Under the pieces are notes generated by a model, which saw nothing but the letters and a program-made list of their open reading frames with translations, did no database searches and was not told the origin of the DNA. A program made the position numbers and the translations under genes. DNA of 64,000 nt from Tubulanus polymorphus (lineage: Eukaryota; Nemertea; Palaeonemertea; Tubulaniformes; Tubulanidae). Where the stretch lies: assembly GCF_964204645.1 (NCBI RefSeq), contig NC_134032.1:14626275-14690274 (forward strand), read 5' to 3'. Within the stretch, counting starts at the first letter, position 1. Each line of letters starts with the position of its first letter. Of this stretch, positions 47,240 through 57,840 are shown piece by piece.

Positions 47240-50200
47240 TTAATTGTTAATACCGACGAGACCTTCATTGAGTAAAACTTCATCAATGCAGATATCGTCA
47301 TCAGAACTCGTATCGACGAGACTGATCAATATTTTATCATCGAGTCTCTGTCGCACGAGAGCGAGTAGGTCTTTATCTAGAGTCAACTCGGAGAATCTTC
47401 GTTCAGCCTCAGGCGACCACTTGTCGCCTAACGGTGTCACACCTGAAATACACAACACAGTTTTAATCATTCTGAAATATGATTCATATCAAGTGGAAGG
47501 ACTGAGGAGAGTGAGGGTAGAGTGAGTATGAACTGATGAGACCAGCTCTGATGAGGGGGGTGAGGGTAGAGTGAGTATGAACTGATGAGACCAGCTCTGA
47601 TGAGGGGAGTGAGGGTAGAGTGAGTACTTAAGAGACCAGCTCTGATGAGGGGGGTGAGGGTAGAGGGAGTACGTACCGAAGAGACCAGCGAGGGGAGTGA
47701 GGGTAGAGTGAGTACTTACTGAAGAGACCAGCTCTGATGAGGGGAGTGAGGGTAGAGTGAGTACGTACCGAAGAGACCAGCGAGGGGAGTGAGGGTAGAG
47801 GGGGTACTTACCGAAGAGACCAGCTCTGATGAGGGGGGTGATGGTAGAGGGAGTACTTACCGAAGAGACCAGCTCTGATGAGGGGAGTGTGGGTAGAGGG
47901 GGTACTTACCGAAGAGACCAGCTCTGATGAGGGGAGTGAGGGTAGAGTGAGTACTTACTGAAGAGACCAGCTCTGATGAGGGTAGAGGGAGTACGTACCG
48001 AAGAGACCAGCGAAGGGAGTGAGGGTAGAGGGGGTACTTACCCAAGAGACCAGCTCTGATGAGGGGAGTGAGGGTAGAGTGAATACTTACAGAAGAGACC
48101 AGCGAGGGGAGTGAGGGTAGAGGGATTAGAACTGAAGAGATCAGCTCTGATGAGGGGAGTGAGGGTAGAGGGAGTACTTACCGAAGAGACCAGCTCTAAA
48201 TGCTTGTCGCGGAAGAAGTCGGAATGAGGGATACAATGGACGGATATCTTCAAGATTCACCAAGTTGTAATCCCCAAAATCAACGAACAAAGCTGAGGCC
48301 TGTGAAAAAAACAAACATCAATTCATTTATAGGCAATAAGCTAACCCAGTTCACAGTTGTGTGGGTTTAATTTGACTCAGGATCCAATTCCACAGATCTG
48401 TGGTTTTAATTTGATTCAAGATCCAGTTCCACAGTTGTGTGGGTTTAATTTGACTCAGGATCCAGTTCCACAGTTGTGTGGTTTTAATTTGACTCAGGAT
48501 CCAGTTCCACAGTTGTGTGGGTTTAATTTGACTCTGAACCCAGTTCACAGTTGTGTGGGTTTAATTTGACTCAGGACCCAGTTCACAGTTGTGTGGGTTT
48601 AATTTGATTCAGGATCCAGTTCCACAGTTGTGTAGGTTTAATTTGACTCTGAATCCAGTTCCACAGTTGTGTGGGTTTAATTTGACTCTGAATCCAGTTC
48701 CACAGTAGCGTTTAATTTGACACTGAATTCCACATGTGGATCAGATATCTCACCCACCTTGCTACTGGCGATTAAGACACTTTTAATCATGACTCGATAC
48801 CAGATTCCTTCAAATTGTGCTGCATATAACTGGCTCCTTGGCTCGAGTTCATGAGGCATATCGGTGTATATACACTAGAAAACAAACACAAAGATAACAA
48901 TTATAAATTCACACCAAACCATTCACTTAAATAAACAGTTGAAAGCAGTTCTTCACATGTTTTTCAAATGCGATTCATGACAACAAACTATCAACGATAA
49001 AGATGATTTTCAAGAAAATTTCCTAGGCCAAGCTGCACTACGGCAAGCAACTTACTTTTAAAACGAATTTACCAAAAATTTCCAAGATTAGGGGAAATTT
49101 TTTGGTAAAAAATACCCAAATGTTTCCTTTGATATTGATATTTGATATTTCCTTTGATATTCTCAGATTTTTCGCGATATCTCGAAACTAAGGGAACCAA
49201 CGTTATGATATCTCACCTGTGGAGAAGTGTAGAAATCTTTAATTTCTTGCATCAATAAAATCAGTGCATTGAGGTTCTCGAACAATACGCACTAAAAAGA
49301 AAAAGGAAAAAAAAAAGAATTTTAATTCTTCGATATAACTTGAATAGAATCTGAAGTAGTAGTTGAACTAATTCATTATTCAGGATTCTAGTTCCTGGGT
49401 TCTTGGGTCCAATTTTACTGTGGGGTTAAAACGTTTCAAATTTACTAATTCTAAGTTTACTAAGGTCAAATTTAACTCGAGAACAATGAAATGGGATCCA
49501 GAACTGTGGAACTGAATTCTGAGCTGTCAAACCGGAACTGTGGAACTGGACCCAGAACTGCGGAACTGGACCCAGAACTGTGGAACTGGACCCAGAACTG
49601 TGGAACTGGACCCAGAACTGCGGAACTGGATCCAGAACTGTGGTACTGGACCCAGAACTGTGGAACTGGACCCAGAACTGCGGAACTAGACCCAGAACTG
49701 TGGAACTGGACCCAGAACTGCGGAACTGGACCCAGAACTGCGGAACTAGACCCAGAACTGCGGAACTAGACCCAGAACTGTGGAACTGGACCCAAAACTG
49801 TGGAACTGGACCCAGAACTGTGGAACTGGACCCAGAACTGCGGAACTGGACCCAGAACTGCGGAACTAGACCCAGAACTGCGGAACTAGACCCAGAACTG
49901 TGGAACTGGACCCAAAACTGTGGAACTGGACCCAGAACTGTGGTACTGGACCCAGAACTGTAGTACTGGACCCAGAACTGTGGAACTGGACCCAGAACTG
50001 TGGTACTAGATCCAGAACAGTGGAACTGGACCCAGAACTGTGGAACTGGACCCAAAACTGTGGAACTGGACCCAGAACTGCGGAAATGGACCCTGAACCA
50101 AATTCTGATAAAACACGATTTGAACTTACGGTAAAGTTTCCCGGGTCACATGACCACATCACATGAACCTCCACAAACTCATCCTCGGGTAAATCGATAG

Positions 50201-53200
50201 AGTCAGGTAGAGACATTTCACCGGAGCAGATCCGTTCTCTGGAGCGAGAGGCAGCCGGAGTGGAGCATACGCTGCTTGTCGGTGTCCGTTCTCTGGAGTG
50301 AGAGGCAGCCGGAGTTGAACCTAAACTGCTAGTCGGTGTCCTTCGTTCAAAAACCTGACGAGCAGGCGTAGTTTCAGCTGAACTAATAGGTGGCGACACT
50401 GAAAATTTAAACGATGATATTACACGTTAGGTTGAGGTTTTTTCAAACGATGTTTATCAACGGGGTTCAGACTTCTGCCTACCAACGGTTGCTAAACGAT
50501 TATCATTATCGTCCAGTTCCACTTTACTCAAAGCTTCAGCGACTAGTTCAGCATCAACACCAGCAGCGACCTCTTCATCAGACACATCATCACTACAATA
50601 TCAGAATAGTGTCGATATATCTATCTGTCTCTTGAGGGAGCGACTCAGTAAGAGAAATTAGATAGAAAGTCAGAGTGAGGGGAGGGAGTGAAGGGAGGGA
50701 GTGAGGGAAGGGAGTGAGGGGAGGGAGGGAGATGAGGGGTAGGGAGGGATAGGAAAGAAGAGAGGAGAGAAGAGAGGATGGAGAGATAGGGAAAGGAGAG
50801 AAGAGGGTGGGAGAGGAGGGAGGGAGAGATAGGGTGAGGAGAGAGAGGGAGAGATAGGTAAAGGAAAGAAGAGAGGAGATGGGATGGAGATATAGGGAAA
50901 AGAAAGAGATTAGAGGGAGGGAGAGATAGGGAAAGGAGAGGAGAGAGGAGAGAAGAGAGGGATCAAGAAAGGAGGAGTAAAGGAAAGAAGAGAGGAGATT
51001 GATTTTAGAAGGGGATCAGTGTGCCGCGAGAGAGGAAAGGGAGAGATCGGTAAAGGAAAGAAGAGAGGAGATCGATTTTAGAAGGGGATCAGTGTACCGC
51101 GAGAGAGGAGAGGGAGAGATAGGTAAAGGAAAGAAGAGAGGAGATTGATTTTAGAAGGGGATCAGTGTGCCGCGAGAGAGGAGAGGGAGAGATAGGTAAA
51201 GGAAAGAAGAGAGGAGATTGATTTTAGAAGGGGATCAGTGTGCCGCGAGAGAGGAGAGGGAGAGATAGGTAAAGGGAAGAAGAGAGATCGGTTTTAGAAG
51301 GGGATCGGTGTGCCGCGAGAGAGGAGAGATAGGTAAAGGAAAGAAGAGAGGAGATCGGTTTTAGAATGGGATCAGTGTGCCGCGAGAGAGGAGAGATAGG
51401 TAAAGGGAAGAAGAGAGGAGATCGGTTTTAGAAGGGGATCAGTGTGCAGCGAGAGAGGAGAGGGAGAGATAGGTAAAGGGAAGAAGAGAGGAGATCGGTT
51501 TTAGAAGGGGATCAGTGTGCAGCGAGAGAGGAGAGGGAGAGATAGGTAAAGGGAAGAAGAGAGGAGATTGATTTTAGAAGGGGATCAGTGTGCAGCGAGA
51601 GAGGAGAGATAGGTAAAGGAAAGAAGAGAGGAGATTGATTTTAGAAGGGGATCAGTGTGCCGCGAGAGAGGAGAGGGAGAGATAGGTAAAGGGAAGAAGA
51701 GAGGAGATTGATTTTAGAAGGGGATCAGTGTGCAGCGAGAGAGGAGAGATAGGTAAAGGAAAGAAGAGAGGAGATTGATTTTAGAAGGGGATCAGTGTGC
51801 CGCGAGAGAGGAGAGGGAGAGATAGGTAAAGGAAAGAAGAGAGGAGATCGGTTTTAGAAGGGGATCAGTGTGCAGCGAGAGAGGAGAGGGAGAGATAGGT
51901 AAAGGAAAGAAGAGAGGAGATCGGTTTTAGAAGGGGATCAGTGTGCAGCGAGAGAGGAGAGGGAGAGATAGGTAAAGGGAAGAAGAGAGGAGATTGATTT
52001 TAGAAGGGGATCAGTACTTACTACACGAATAGATCGTTATCGTCGAGTAACGTCTGCCCGACGGATATATAATCATTATCTGCTTCATTCAGAATGAAGA
52101 ATGAGACTTCGGTCGGACTGGTGTCAGTTGCTTTGCTGGCTACCTATATATATATATATATATATATAAACACAAATCAGAAATCAGACAAGCAATGAAT
52201 TTGACATAGTACTAAAAAACTAAAAATTGTAAAAATTGAAAGTTGAACGCTTTACTGGCTACCTATATAAACACAAATCAGAAATCAGACAAGCAATGAA
52301 TTTGACATTCTACTACAAACTAAAAAATCAAGTTGAACCGGATCAGGAGTGGCTACAGCAGCCCACCGTTTGAGTATCAACACACAGTGATTGAATGATT
52401 TTACCTTGATCGGAATTTCTTCGTCTGTTTGTATGAGTTCTTTCAGTCGCGTTACGGCTTTCGACGTCCACACTCCGTCTGCCGGTGGAACGCCGTACAT
52501 TACACACTCTAGAGCCTGTAACAAACGCAGCAGACGAACATTTACAGTAAGGGGTCATTCATTTATTACGTACGCATTAGGAGAAGGGGGTAGGGGTCAG
52601 TGCAATTGCGTACTGTAATGATTAATGTATATGAAAAAATGGCCGATTTTGCTTACAGGGGGGGGAGGGGGGGTTGAAAAATTCAAATTTTATGCGTACG
52701 TAATAAATGAATGATCCCTAATTGAGCGAACGACTAAGTTATAGGACATAGCGTCCTCTAAAACCCGAGTTGATTCGTGACCTGATTCCATACAGCCGGT
52801 AAATACAATGCAAGATTTAAATCAATACAGGGTTCCTACAGATCAGTCATTCCAGAATTCAAGGACTTTTCAAAGAGTTTTCAAGGAGAATATTTCAAAG
52901 TTCGAGGAGTGTATGTATCAGTTTCATATCCCAATCAAAGTAAACTCCTCCTAAATCGGTACGATTTAATTCGGTAGATCACGATTGATAGAACACTATA
53001 TCCGTGTTGACGCGATGTAGAGAGAATCCCACAATTATAATAAAAAATTAGGAAGATAATTCTTATTCCTGAAGATGACTATTAGGATATAGTCGAAACG
53101 TTGAAATAAACTACTATCTCGAAGTTTCATTTTCGGACTTTTTATTATCATTGTGGGATACTCTCTACAATTCGGTGGAATCTTGTGAATATATAAGCTA

Positions 53201-56200
53201 GCTCTAGAGCCAAAAAATTCCAAATTTCTCAAAATTCAAAAGGAGTTTTCAAGGACTTTTGGGTATTTTGCTCAAATTCAAGGATATTCATGGACCTTGA
53301 AAAATACTTTTGGTTTTGAAGGAGTCGTAGGGACCCTGTAATAAATGACCGTGTTATAATTTTGTTCCGACTGGCAGACGTGACATCACGAGCAAGGTGT
53401 TTATAGGCAGACGTTAGTCAAGAGGAATCTAAATCGAGTAATTTTAAGATACAGTACCTGGTAGGGTAACGTCATGTGGGAGCCGCAGTTATCGGCAACA
53501 CGTAGCTCGGTGAAATCGACCACTTCAGAATTACCGTAATCAACAAAATACACTTCGGCCTGAAACATAATAAACATTCCAGTTATATAAAATTCAAATT
53601 TCAGATGATTTAAAACCAAGCATAGGGTTGACTTGTAACAGGCTCCAGAGGTGGGGAGGGGGTGGGGCAGTGTAGGTTGACATGTATAGATCAGTTCTAA
53701 CAGGTTCGAGATGGGGGGAGGGGGTGGGGCAGTGTAGGTTGACATGTATAGATCAGTTCTAACAGGTTCCAGGCGGGGGAGGGGGTGGGGCAGTGTAGGT
53801 TGACATGTATAGATCAGTTGTAACAGGCTCCAGAGGTGGGGAGGGGTGGGGCAGTGTAGGTTGACATGTATAGATCAGTTGTAACAGGCTCCAGAGGTGG
53901 GGAGGGGTGGGGCAGTGTAGGTTGACATGTATAGATCAGTTCTAACAGGCTCCAGAGGTGGGGAGGGGGTGGGGCAGTGTAGGTTGACATGTATAGATCA
54001 GTTCTAACAGGTTCCAGGCGGGGGAGGGGGTGGGGCAATGTAGGTTGACATGTATAGATCAGTTGTAACAGGCTCCAGAGGTGGGGAGGGGGTGGGGCAG
54101 TGTAGGTTGACATGTATAGATCAGTTGTAACAGGCTCCAGAGGTGGGGAGGGGGTGGGGCAGTGTAGGTTGACATGTATAGATCAGTTGTAACAGGCTCC
54201 AGAGGTGGGGAGGGGGTGGGGCAGTGTAGGTTGACATGTATAGATCAGTTGTAACAGGCTCCAGAGGTGGGGAGGGGGTGGGGCAGTGTAGGTTGACATG
54301 TATAGATCAGTTGTAACAGGCTCCAGATGGGGGGAGGGGGTGGGGCAGTGTAGGTTGACATGTATAGATCAGTTCTAACAGGTTCGAGATGGGGGGAGGG
54401 GGTGGGGCAGTGTAGGTTGACATGTATAGATCAGTTGTAACAGGTTCCAGGCGGGGGAGGGGGTGGGGCAGTGTAGGTTGACATGTATAGATCAGTTGTA
54501 ACAGGCTCCAGAGGTGGGGAGGGGTGGGGCAGTGTAGGTTGACATGTATAGATCAGTTGTAACAGGCTCCAGAGGTGGGGAGGGGTGGGGCAGTGTAGGT
54601 TGACATGTATAGATCAGTTCTAACAGGCTCCAGAGGTGGGGAGGGGGTGGGGCAGTGTAGGTTGACATGTATAGATCAGTTGTAACAGGTTCCAGAGGTG
54701 GGGAGGGGATGGGGCAGTGTAGGTTGACATGTATAGATCAGTTCTAACAGGTTCCAGATGGGGGGAGGGGTGGGGCAGTGTAGGTTGACATGTATAGATC
54801 AGTTCTAACAGGTTCCAGATGGGGGGAGGGGGTGGGGCAGTGTAGGTTGACATGTATTGATCAGTTGTAACAGGTTCCAGGTGGGGGGAGGGGGTGGGGC
54901 AGTGTAGGTTGACATGTATAGATCAGTTCTAACAGGTTCCAGATGGGGGGAGGGGGTGGGGCAGTGTAGGTTGACATGTAAAGATCAGTTCTAACAGGTT
55001 CCAGATGGAGGGAGGGGTGGGGCAGTGTAGGTTGACATGTAAAGATCAGTTCTAACAGGTTCCAGATGGGGGGAGGGGGTGGGGCACTAGGCGATCCTAG
55101 CATATTGATTTTATGGAATTCAGGCTTAACAAATTAAAATTATTAATTATCATTATTCACGAACCGTTCGATCGGTGAAGATCTGTTTGATTTCAGCTCG
55201 GTACCACGAGTTATCAACGGAATAACGAGCCACGACGACGAGACCGGGTCGCGGAGATTTAACGTACTCATCAGCGCGAGATGGCTACAATAACAGAACA
55301 AAAACACAAATTCAATTTAGTCATAGTCTCTGAGGTCTGTATAATAGAATACTTGTTTTATTGATTCATTTTCATAATCTATCGAAAAGCTCTTTCGTAC
55401 ATCTTTTAACTCAAGCAAGGTGCCTACGGATCGGTCATTCTTGGATATAAGGAGTTTACAAGCAGGGCCCCTACAGATCGGTCATTCCTGGATATAAGGA
55501 GTCCCTATAGATCGGTCATTCCTGGATATAAGGAGTCCCTACGGATCGGTCATTCCTGGATATAAGCTGCCAATCTATATTCTTTCAACAACTAAACTCA
55601 GTTTCTAATTCGTTTAACCACCTAATCGGTTAAAAAAAATCCTAATCCCAACCGTAGCGATTCAGGCAATTTAGGCATTATCTACCGAACAACTAAAAAC
55701 ATTTCTAATTGCTTATTTCTCAAAATTGAATTGAGTTTTAAAGGAATTTTGGGAATTTTGCTCTAATTAAAGGAGTTTCAAGCACCTTTTTAAAGGTTTT
55801 TCGAGTTTTTTAAGGAATCAAGGAATCATAGGGACCCAGTCAAGTAATCTTTCCGAATAACATATTAAAATCGATAATCCTAGGCAATCGATTCCCAAGG
55901 CAGACGCAAACAGCTTATATACTGCTCAAACTTCAATTTATCTGTGGCAGCCATCTTCAGAAAATTAAAAGAAAACAGACAGTATTAAAAAATTCTGCGA
56001 AGATCACGGTTAGCTTCAATACGCACCTTCGAGAAATGTTTTTCGATATCCTGCATCAACAGATCGAGTCGTTTGATACCCGGGTGATTGGCTATTTGAA
56101 CATGAATTAAACCGTTATCAGCGACGTGTGTGACGACAACCTCTAGAATGCCACCCTCCTAGAAATACACAAAATATTAACAATTTATCCTAGAAATACA

Positions 56201-56933
56201 TGGAATATGAATACTTAAACCTGGAAATTTTTGACTAATCACTTCGCTTTCAATATCATAAACTCGAATAGCAATGTTTTAAAGTTTCGCAAATATTTTT
56301 CTAGATTTTTCTAATTGCGTGAGTTTTCGAGGAAAGGATGAACCCCGATACAAATTGACCATCCTCCCTCGGCAGGGATTAGAACCAGATAGAATCGTTA
56401 GAGTTAGCAATGGCATGACCCCCTGCCAGAGTAGACCCGGTGCGCAGGGACATGCGCAGCTTTGCTGCACGAAAACTTGCTGCACCAATCAGATCGCTCG
56501 TTGTATAATCGCTTAGGTAAATTTCACGGTGGAACTATAAGTGGGAAAACCCAGGCTAAAATAAAACAGGATTTCTGATTGGTTAATAATGACATCATCT
56601 AAGCTGCGCATGTGGTCTAGTGTGGCAGGGTTTCGTACCGCGGCAATCTCAATGTCATCAGGTTCGAATCCCAGCCGGGGGAGGTAAGAAATTGACGGGA
56701 AATACCTCCGGTAAAACTGGACTAAACTCTTCGTCGTTGACCGTGTTAGTGATTAGATCGTTGACATTGACGTCTGCTGCAGTAGACGTATCGTACAGTA
56801 ACACCGACAGACGATCCGACCGATCTAAAACCTCAGCTATGAATGTTTTATTCAGCAGTATCTGAATAAGGGTCTCGATGACGCTGTCTTTCTCGTTGAA
56901 ATCCTCGAGTCCGGCCAGCGAGCACGTCACCGC
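47240..56933 (-). CDS. RNF17-like: Multi-Tudor protein, RNF17/TDRD4-like, C-terminal 12 exons (5' exons not in window)
   Basis: Exons in transcript order: 56706-56933, 56027-56158, 55165-55284, 53458-53559, 52405-52515, 52025-52143, 50483-50592, 50130-50398, 49217-49291, 48758-48874, 48182-48299, 47240-47442. All have GT-AG borders and matching phases, giving 567 codons plus stop. The first exon is the end of one extended Tudor domain (LLYDTST, residues about 49-54). A second runs from residue 77 to 270, with VVVTHVADNG, SWYRAEI, YFVDYGNSE and VWTSKAV. An acidic then Ser/Pro/Thr-rich linker follows (271-375), and a last extended Tudor domain fills 376-567 (DPGNFTCVLFENL, IWYRVMI, LFVDFGDYN, RAGLFG and LVDTSS...ICIDEVL). 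Known role of the family: germline RNP granules, piRNA pathway, binding of methylarginine on Piwi proteins. RNF17 is preferred because of the VxVVxTHVxxxGLIHxQ domain start; TDRD7 or TDRD1 remain possible. A 5' exon with a RING finger would lie beyond 64 kb if this is right. Confidence 0.82.
47490..48181. repeat. About 51-bp array containing multiplied 5' splice sites (Tudor gene last intron)
   Basis: Unit on the minus strand: GAGCTGGTCTCTTCGGTAAG then TACTCCCTCTACCCTCACTC. The first 16 bases equal the end of the exon at 48182-48299, and GTAAGTA is its true donor. Ten further units keep GTAAGTA, GTACGTA or a near donor; two or three have lost it. Confidence 0.9.
48345..48720. repeat. About 40-bp array, Tudor gene intron
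   Basis: About 9 units of CACAGTTGTGTGGGTTTAAT then TTGACTCAGGATCCAGTTC, again using the CCACAGTT word of the palindromic elements. Confidence 0.85.
49490..50095. repeat. 20-bp array, about 30 units, made of palindrome-tip sequence
   Basis: Unit GGAACTGGACCCAGAACTGT with few substitutions. It ends about 35 bases from the exon at 50130-50398, inside its downstream intron. Frames of 127-209 codons across it are artefacts. Confidence 0.9.
50680..50995. repeat. Purine-rich GGGAGGGAGTGAGGG tract
   Basis: Irregular G/A-rich lead-in to the array at 51000; intron of the Tudor gene. Confidence 0.8.
51000..52015. repeat. About 75-bp array, about 13 units
   Basis: Units contain GATTTTAGAAGGGGATCAGT then GTGCCGCGAGAGAGGAGAGG and GATAGGTAAAGGAAAGAAGA; some are shortened to about 62. 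The array ends 10 bases from the donor of the exon at 52025-52143. Confidence 0.88.
52144..52172. repeat. TA microsatellite at an acceptor
   Basis: A pure TA run directly upstream (in transcript sense) of the AG that opens the exon at 52025-52143, so it replaces the usual pyrimidine tract. Confidence 0.7.
52550..52724. mobile_element. MITE with TCATTCATTTATTACGTACG ends
   Basis: GGGTCATTCATTTATTACGT at the left mirrors ACGTAATAAATGAATGATCC at the right. The interior holds GTCAGTGCAATTGC and AATGGCCGATTTTGC and a G-rich run. It is intact and lies 35 bases upstream of the splice acceptor for the exon at 52405-52515. Confidence 0.75.
53017..53168. mobile_element. Palindromic element with CTGAAGA...GAAACGTTG core, in an intron of the Tudor gene
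   Basis: Left end GTAGAGAGAATCCCACAAT matches the complement of right end ATTGTGGGATACTCTCTAC, and ATAATAAAAA mirrors TTTTTATTAT. The middle has CTGAAGATGACTAT, loop, ATAGTCGAAACGTTG. It lies between the exons at 53458 and 52515. Confidence 0.65.
53640..55088. repeat. 60-62-bp array, about 24 units, G-rich on plus strand
   Basis: Unit has GGTTCCAGATGGGGGGAGGG, GGTGGGGCAGTGTAGGTTGA and CATGTATAGATCAGTTCTAA. It fills nearly all of the intron between the exons at 55165 and 53559. Confidence 0.9.
55428..55568. repeat. About 33-bp array, 4 units
   Basis: CGGATCGGTCATTCCTGGAT and ATAAGGAGTCCCTA units; intron of the Tudor gene. Confidence 0.75.
56335..56445 (-). mobile_element. tRNA-derived SINE head, inverted relative of 56595
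   Basis: On the minus strand ACTCTGGCAGGGGGTCA is followed by TCTGGTTCTAATCCCTGCC, then GAGGGAGG, matching the order seen on the plus strand at 56595-56698. Confidence 0.45.
56595..56698 (+). mobile_element. tRNA-derived SINE head beside a Tudor exon
   Basis: A-box-like TAGTGTGGCAGGG and B box AGGTTCGAATCCCAGCC with tRNA-like spacing, ending 8 bases from the 3' end of the exon at 56706-56933. A relative in opposite orientation lies at 56335-56445. Confidence 0.5.
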
Positions 56934-56939
56934 CTGGAA

Positions 56940-57590
56940 TAATAAACGAAAAACATTTTAATCAACTCAGTTTAAAACAGTAACTGATTAAACATAACCA
57001 ACTTAACTCTGTTTTGAGGGTAACTGTTCTCCAGAGATATCATTCTGTTTTGAGGATTACACGTTCACTACCACCCTGATAATACAGTGCTGCCCCCTAG
57101 AGTTCTACTTCGAATTTACTCCTATGTTGCCAATACAGCTATATCGTAGTGCACTATCGTTCAAATATTGACCAATCAGCACCGATTGAATTTTTTCTGT
57201 AGCAGCTAATTTTGGTTGAATAAACTAATTTCAAACGTGAGTATAAAAATTTGTTTGATTACTACATATTATATGAAGATTAACATATTTGAGGAGGACA
57301 CCCTCGGGCCCTAAGAGCTGTATCTGAAGGGGGATGCCCTCGGTTGCAACTGGAAGAACAATTGTGTCCGCTGAAACATGAATGCGCTAGGGAATAGACA
57401 GGTTTCTGCTACCGCGTCGCAACAAGTTGCTTGAGGTTGTAAGGCAGACCAACGCTAAATTCCAACAAACAAACAAACAAACAATACAAAATTGAAATCA
57501 ATGAGAGCAAACTCAAATTTATTACCATATACTACAATATATGAGCGAATGATGAAGGAAATCAGAAAGAGAAAGAAAATCCTGGGTCGT
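56940..57590. other. Upstream of the first Tudor exon seen, no further exon found
   Basis: I looked on the minus strand for a Tudor-like exon ending in phase 0 and found none. A CAAA microsatellite lies at 57462-57484. Confidence 0.45.
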
Positions 57591-57840
57591 TGCGCGTATT
57601 GTTAGTTACCAGTATTTCATTATGATTGACAAGTGCTGCCATTTTTCAAGAGGATAATTACTAATTGCATCAATACACCGCAGTGCGATGTTTTTCAAGA
57701 GGATAATTACTAATTACATCAATACACCGCAGTGCGATGTACTAGCAAAATCCATCACTGATTTATACACCGCACTGAAAGGTTTAAGTAAAGTTATTCA
57801 GCACTGATTTATACACCGCGCTGAAAGGTTCAAGTAAAGT
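57590..57840. mobile_element. Scrambled copies of the ACACCGC MITE
   Basis: Pieces of the same family (TATTTCATTATGATTGACAA, TACACCGCAGTGCGATGT, CTGATTTATACACCGC) are repeated two to three times in short duplications ending beside the stop codon of the methyltransferase at 57840. No clean terminal TTAA pair is left. Confidence 0.55.

Noticed and set aside
47490-48181. CTGATGAG in each array unit as a possible hammerhead ribozyme core
   Set aside because: The partner GAAA is GAAG in the units and no flanking stems close. The sequence is better explained as copied exon end and splice donor.
49426-50399. Frames of 127-209 codons repeating WVQFHSSGSS or ELDPELWNWTQNCG
   Set aside because: Translations of the 20-bp array; only the part from 50130 to 50398 on the minus strand is a real exon.
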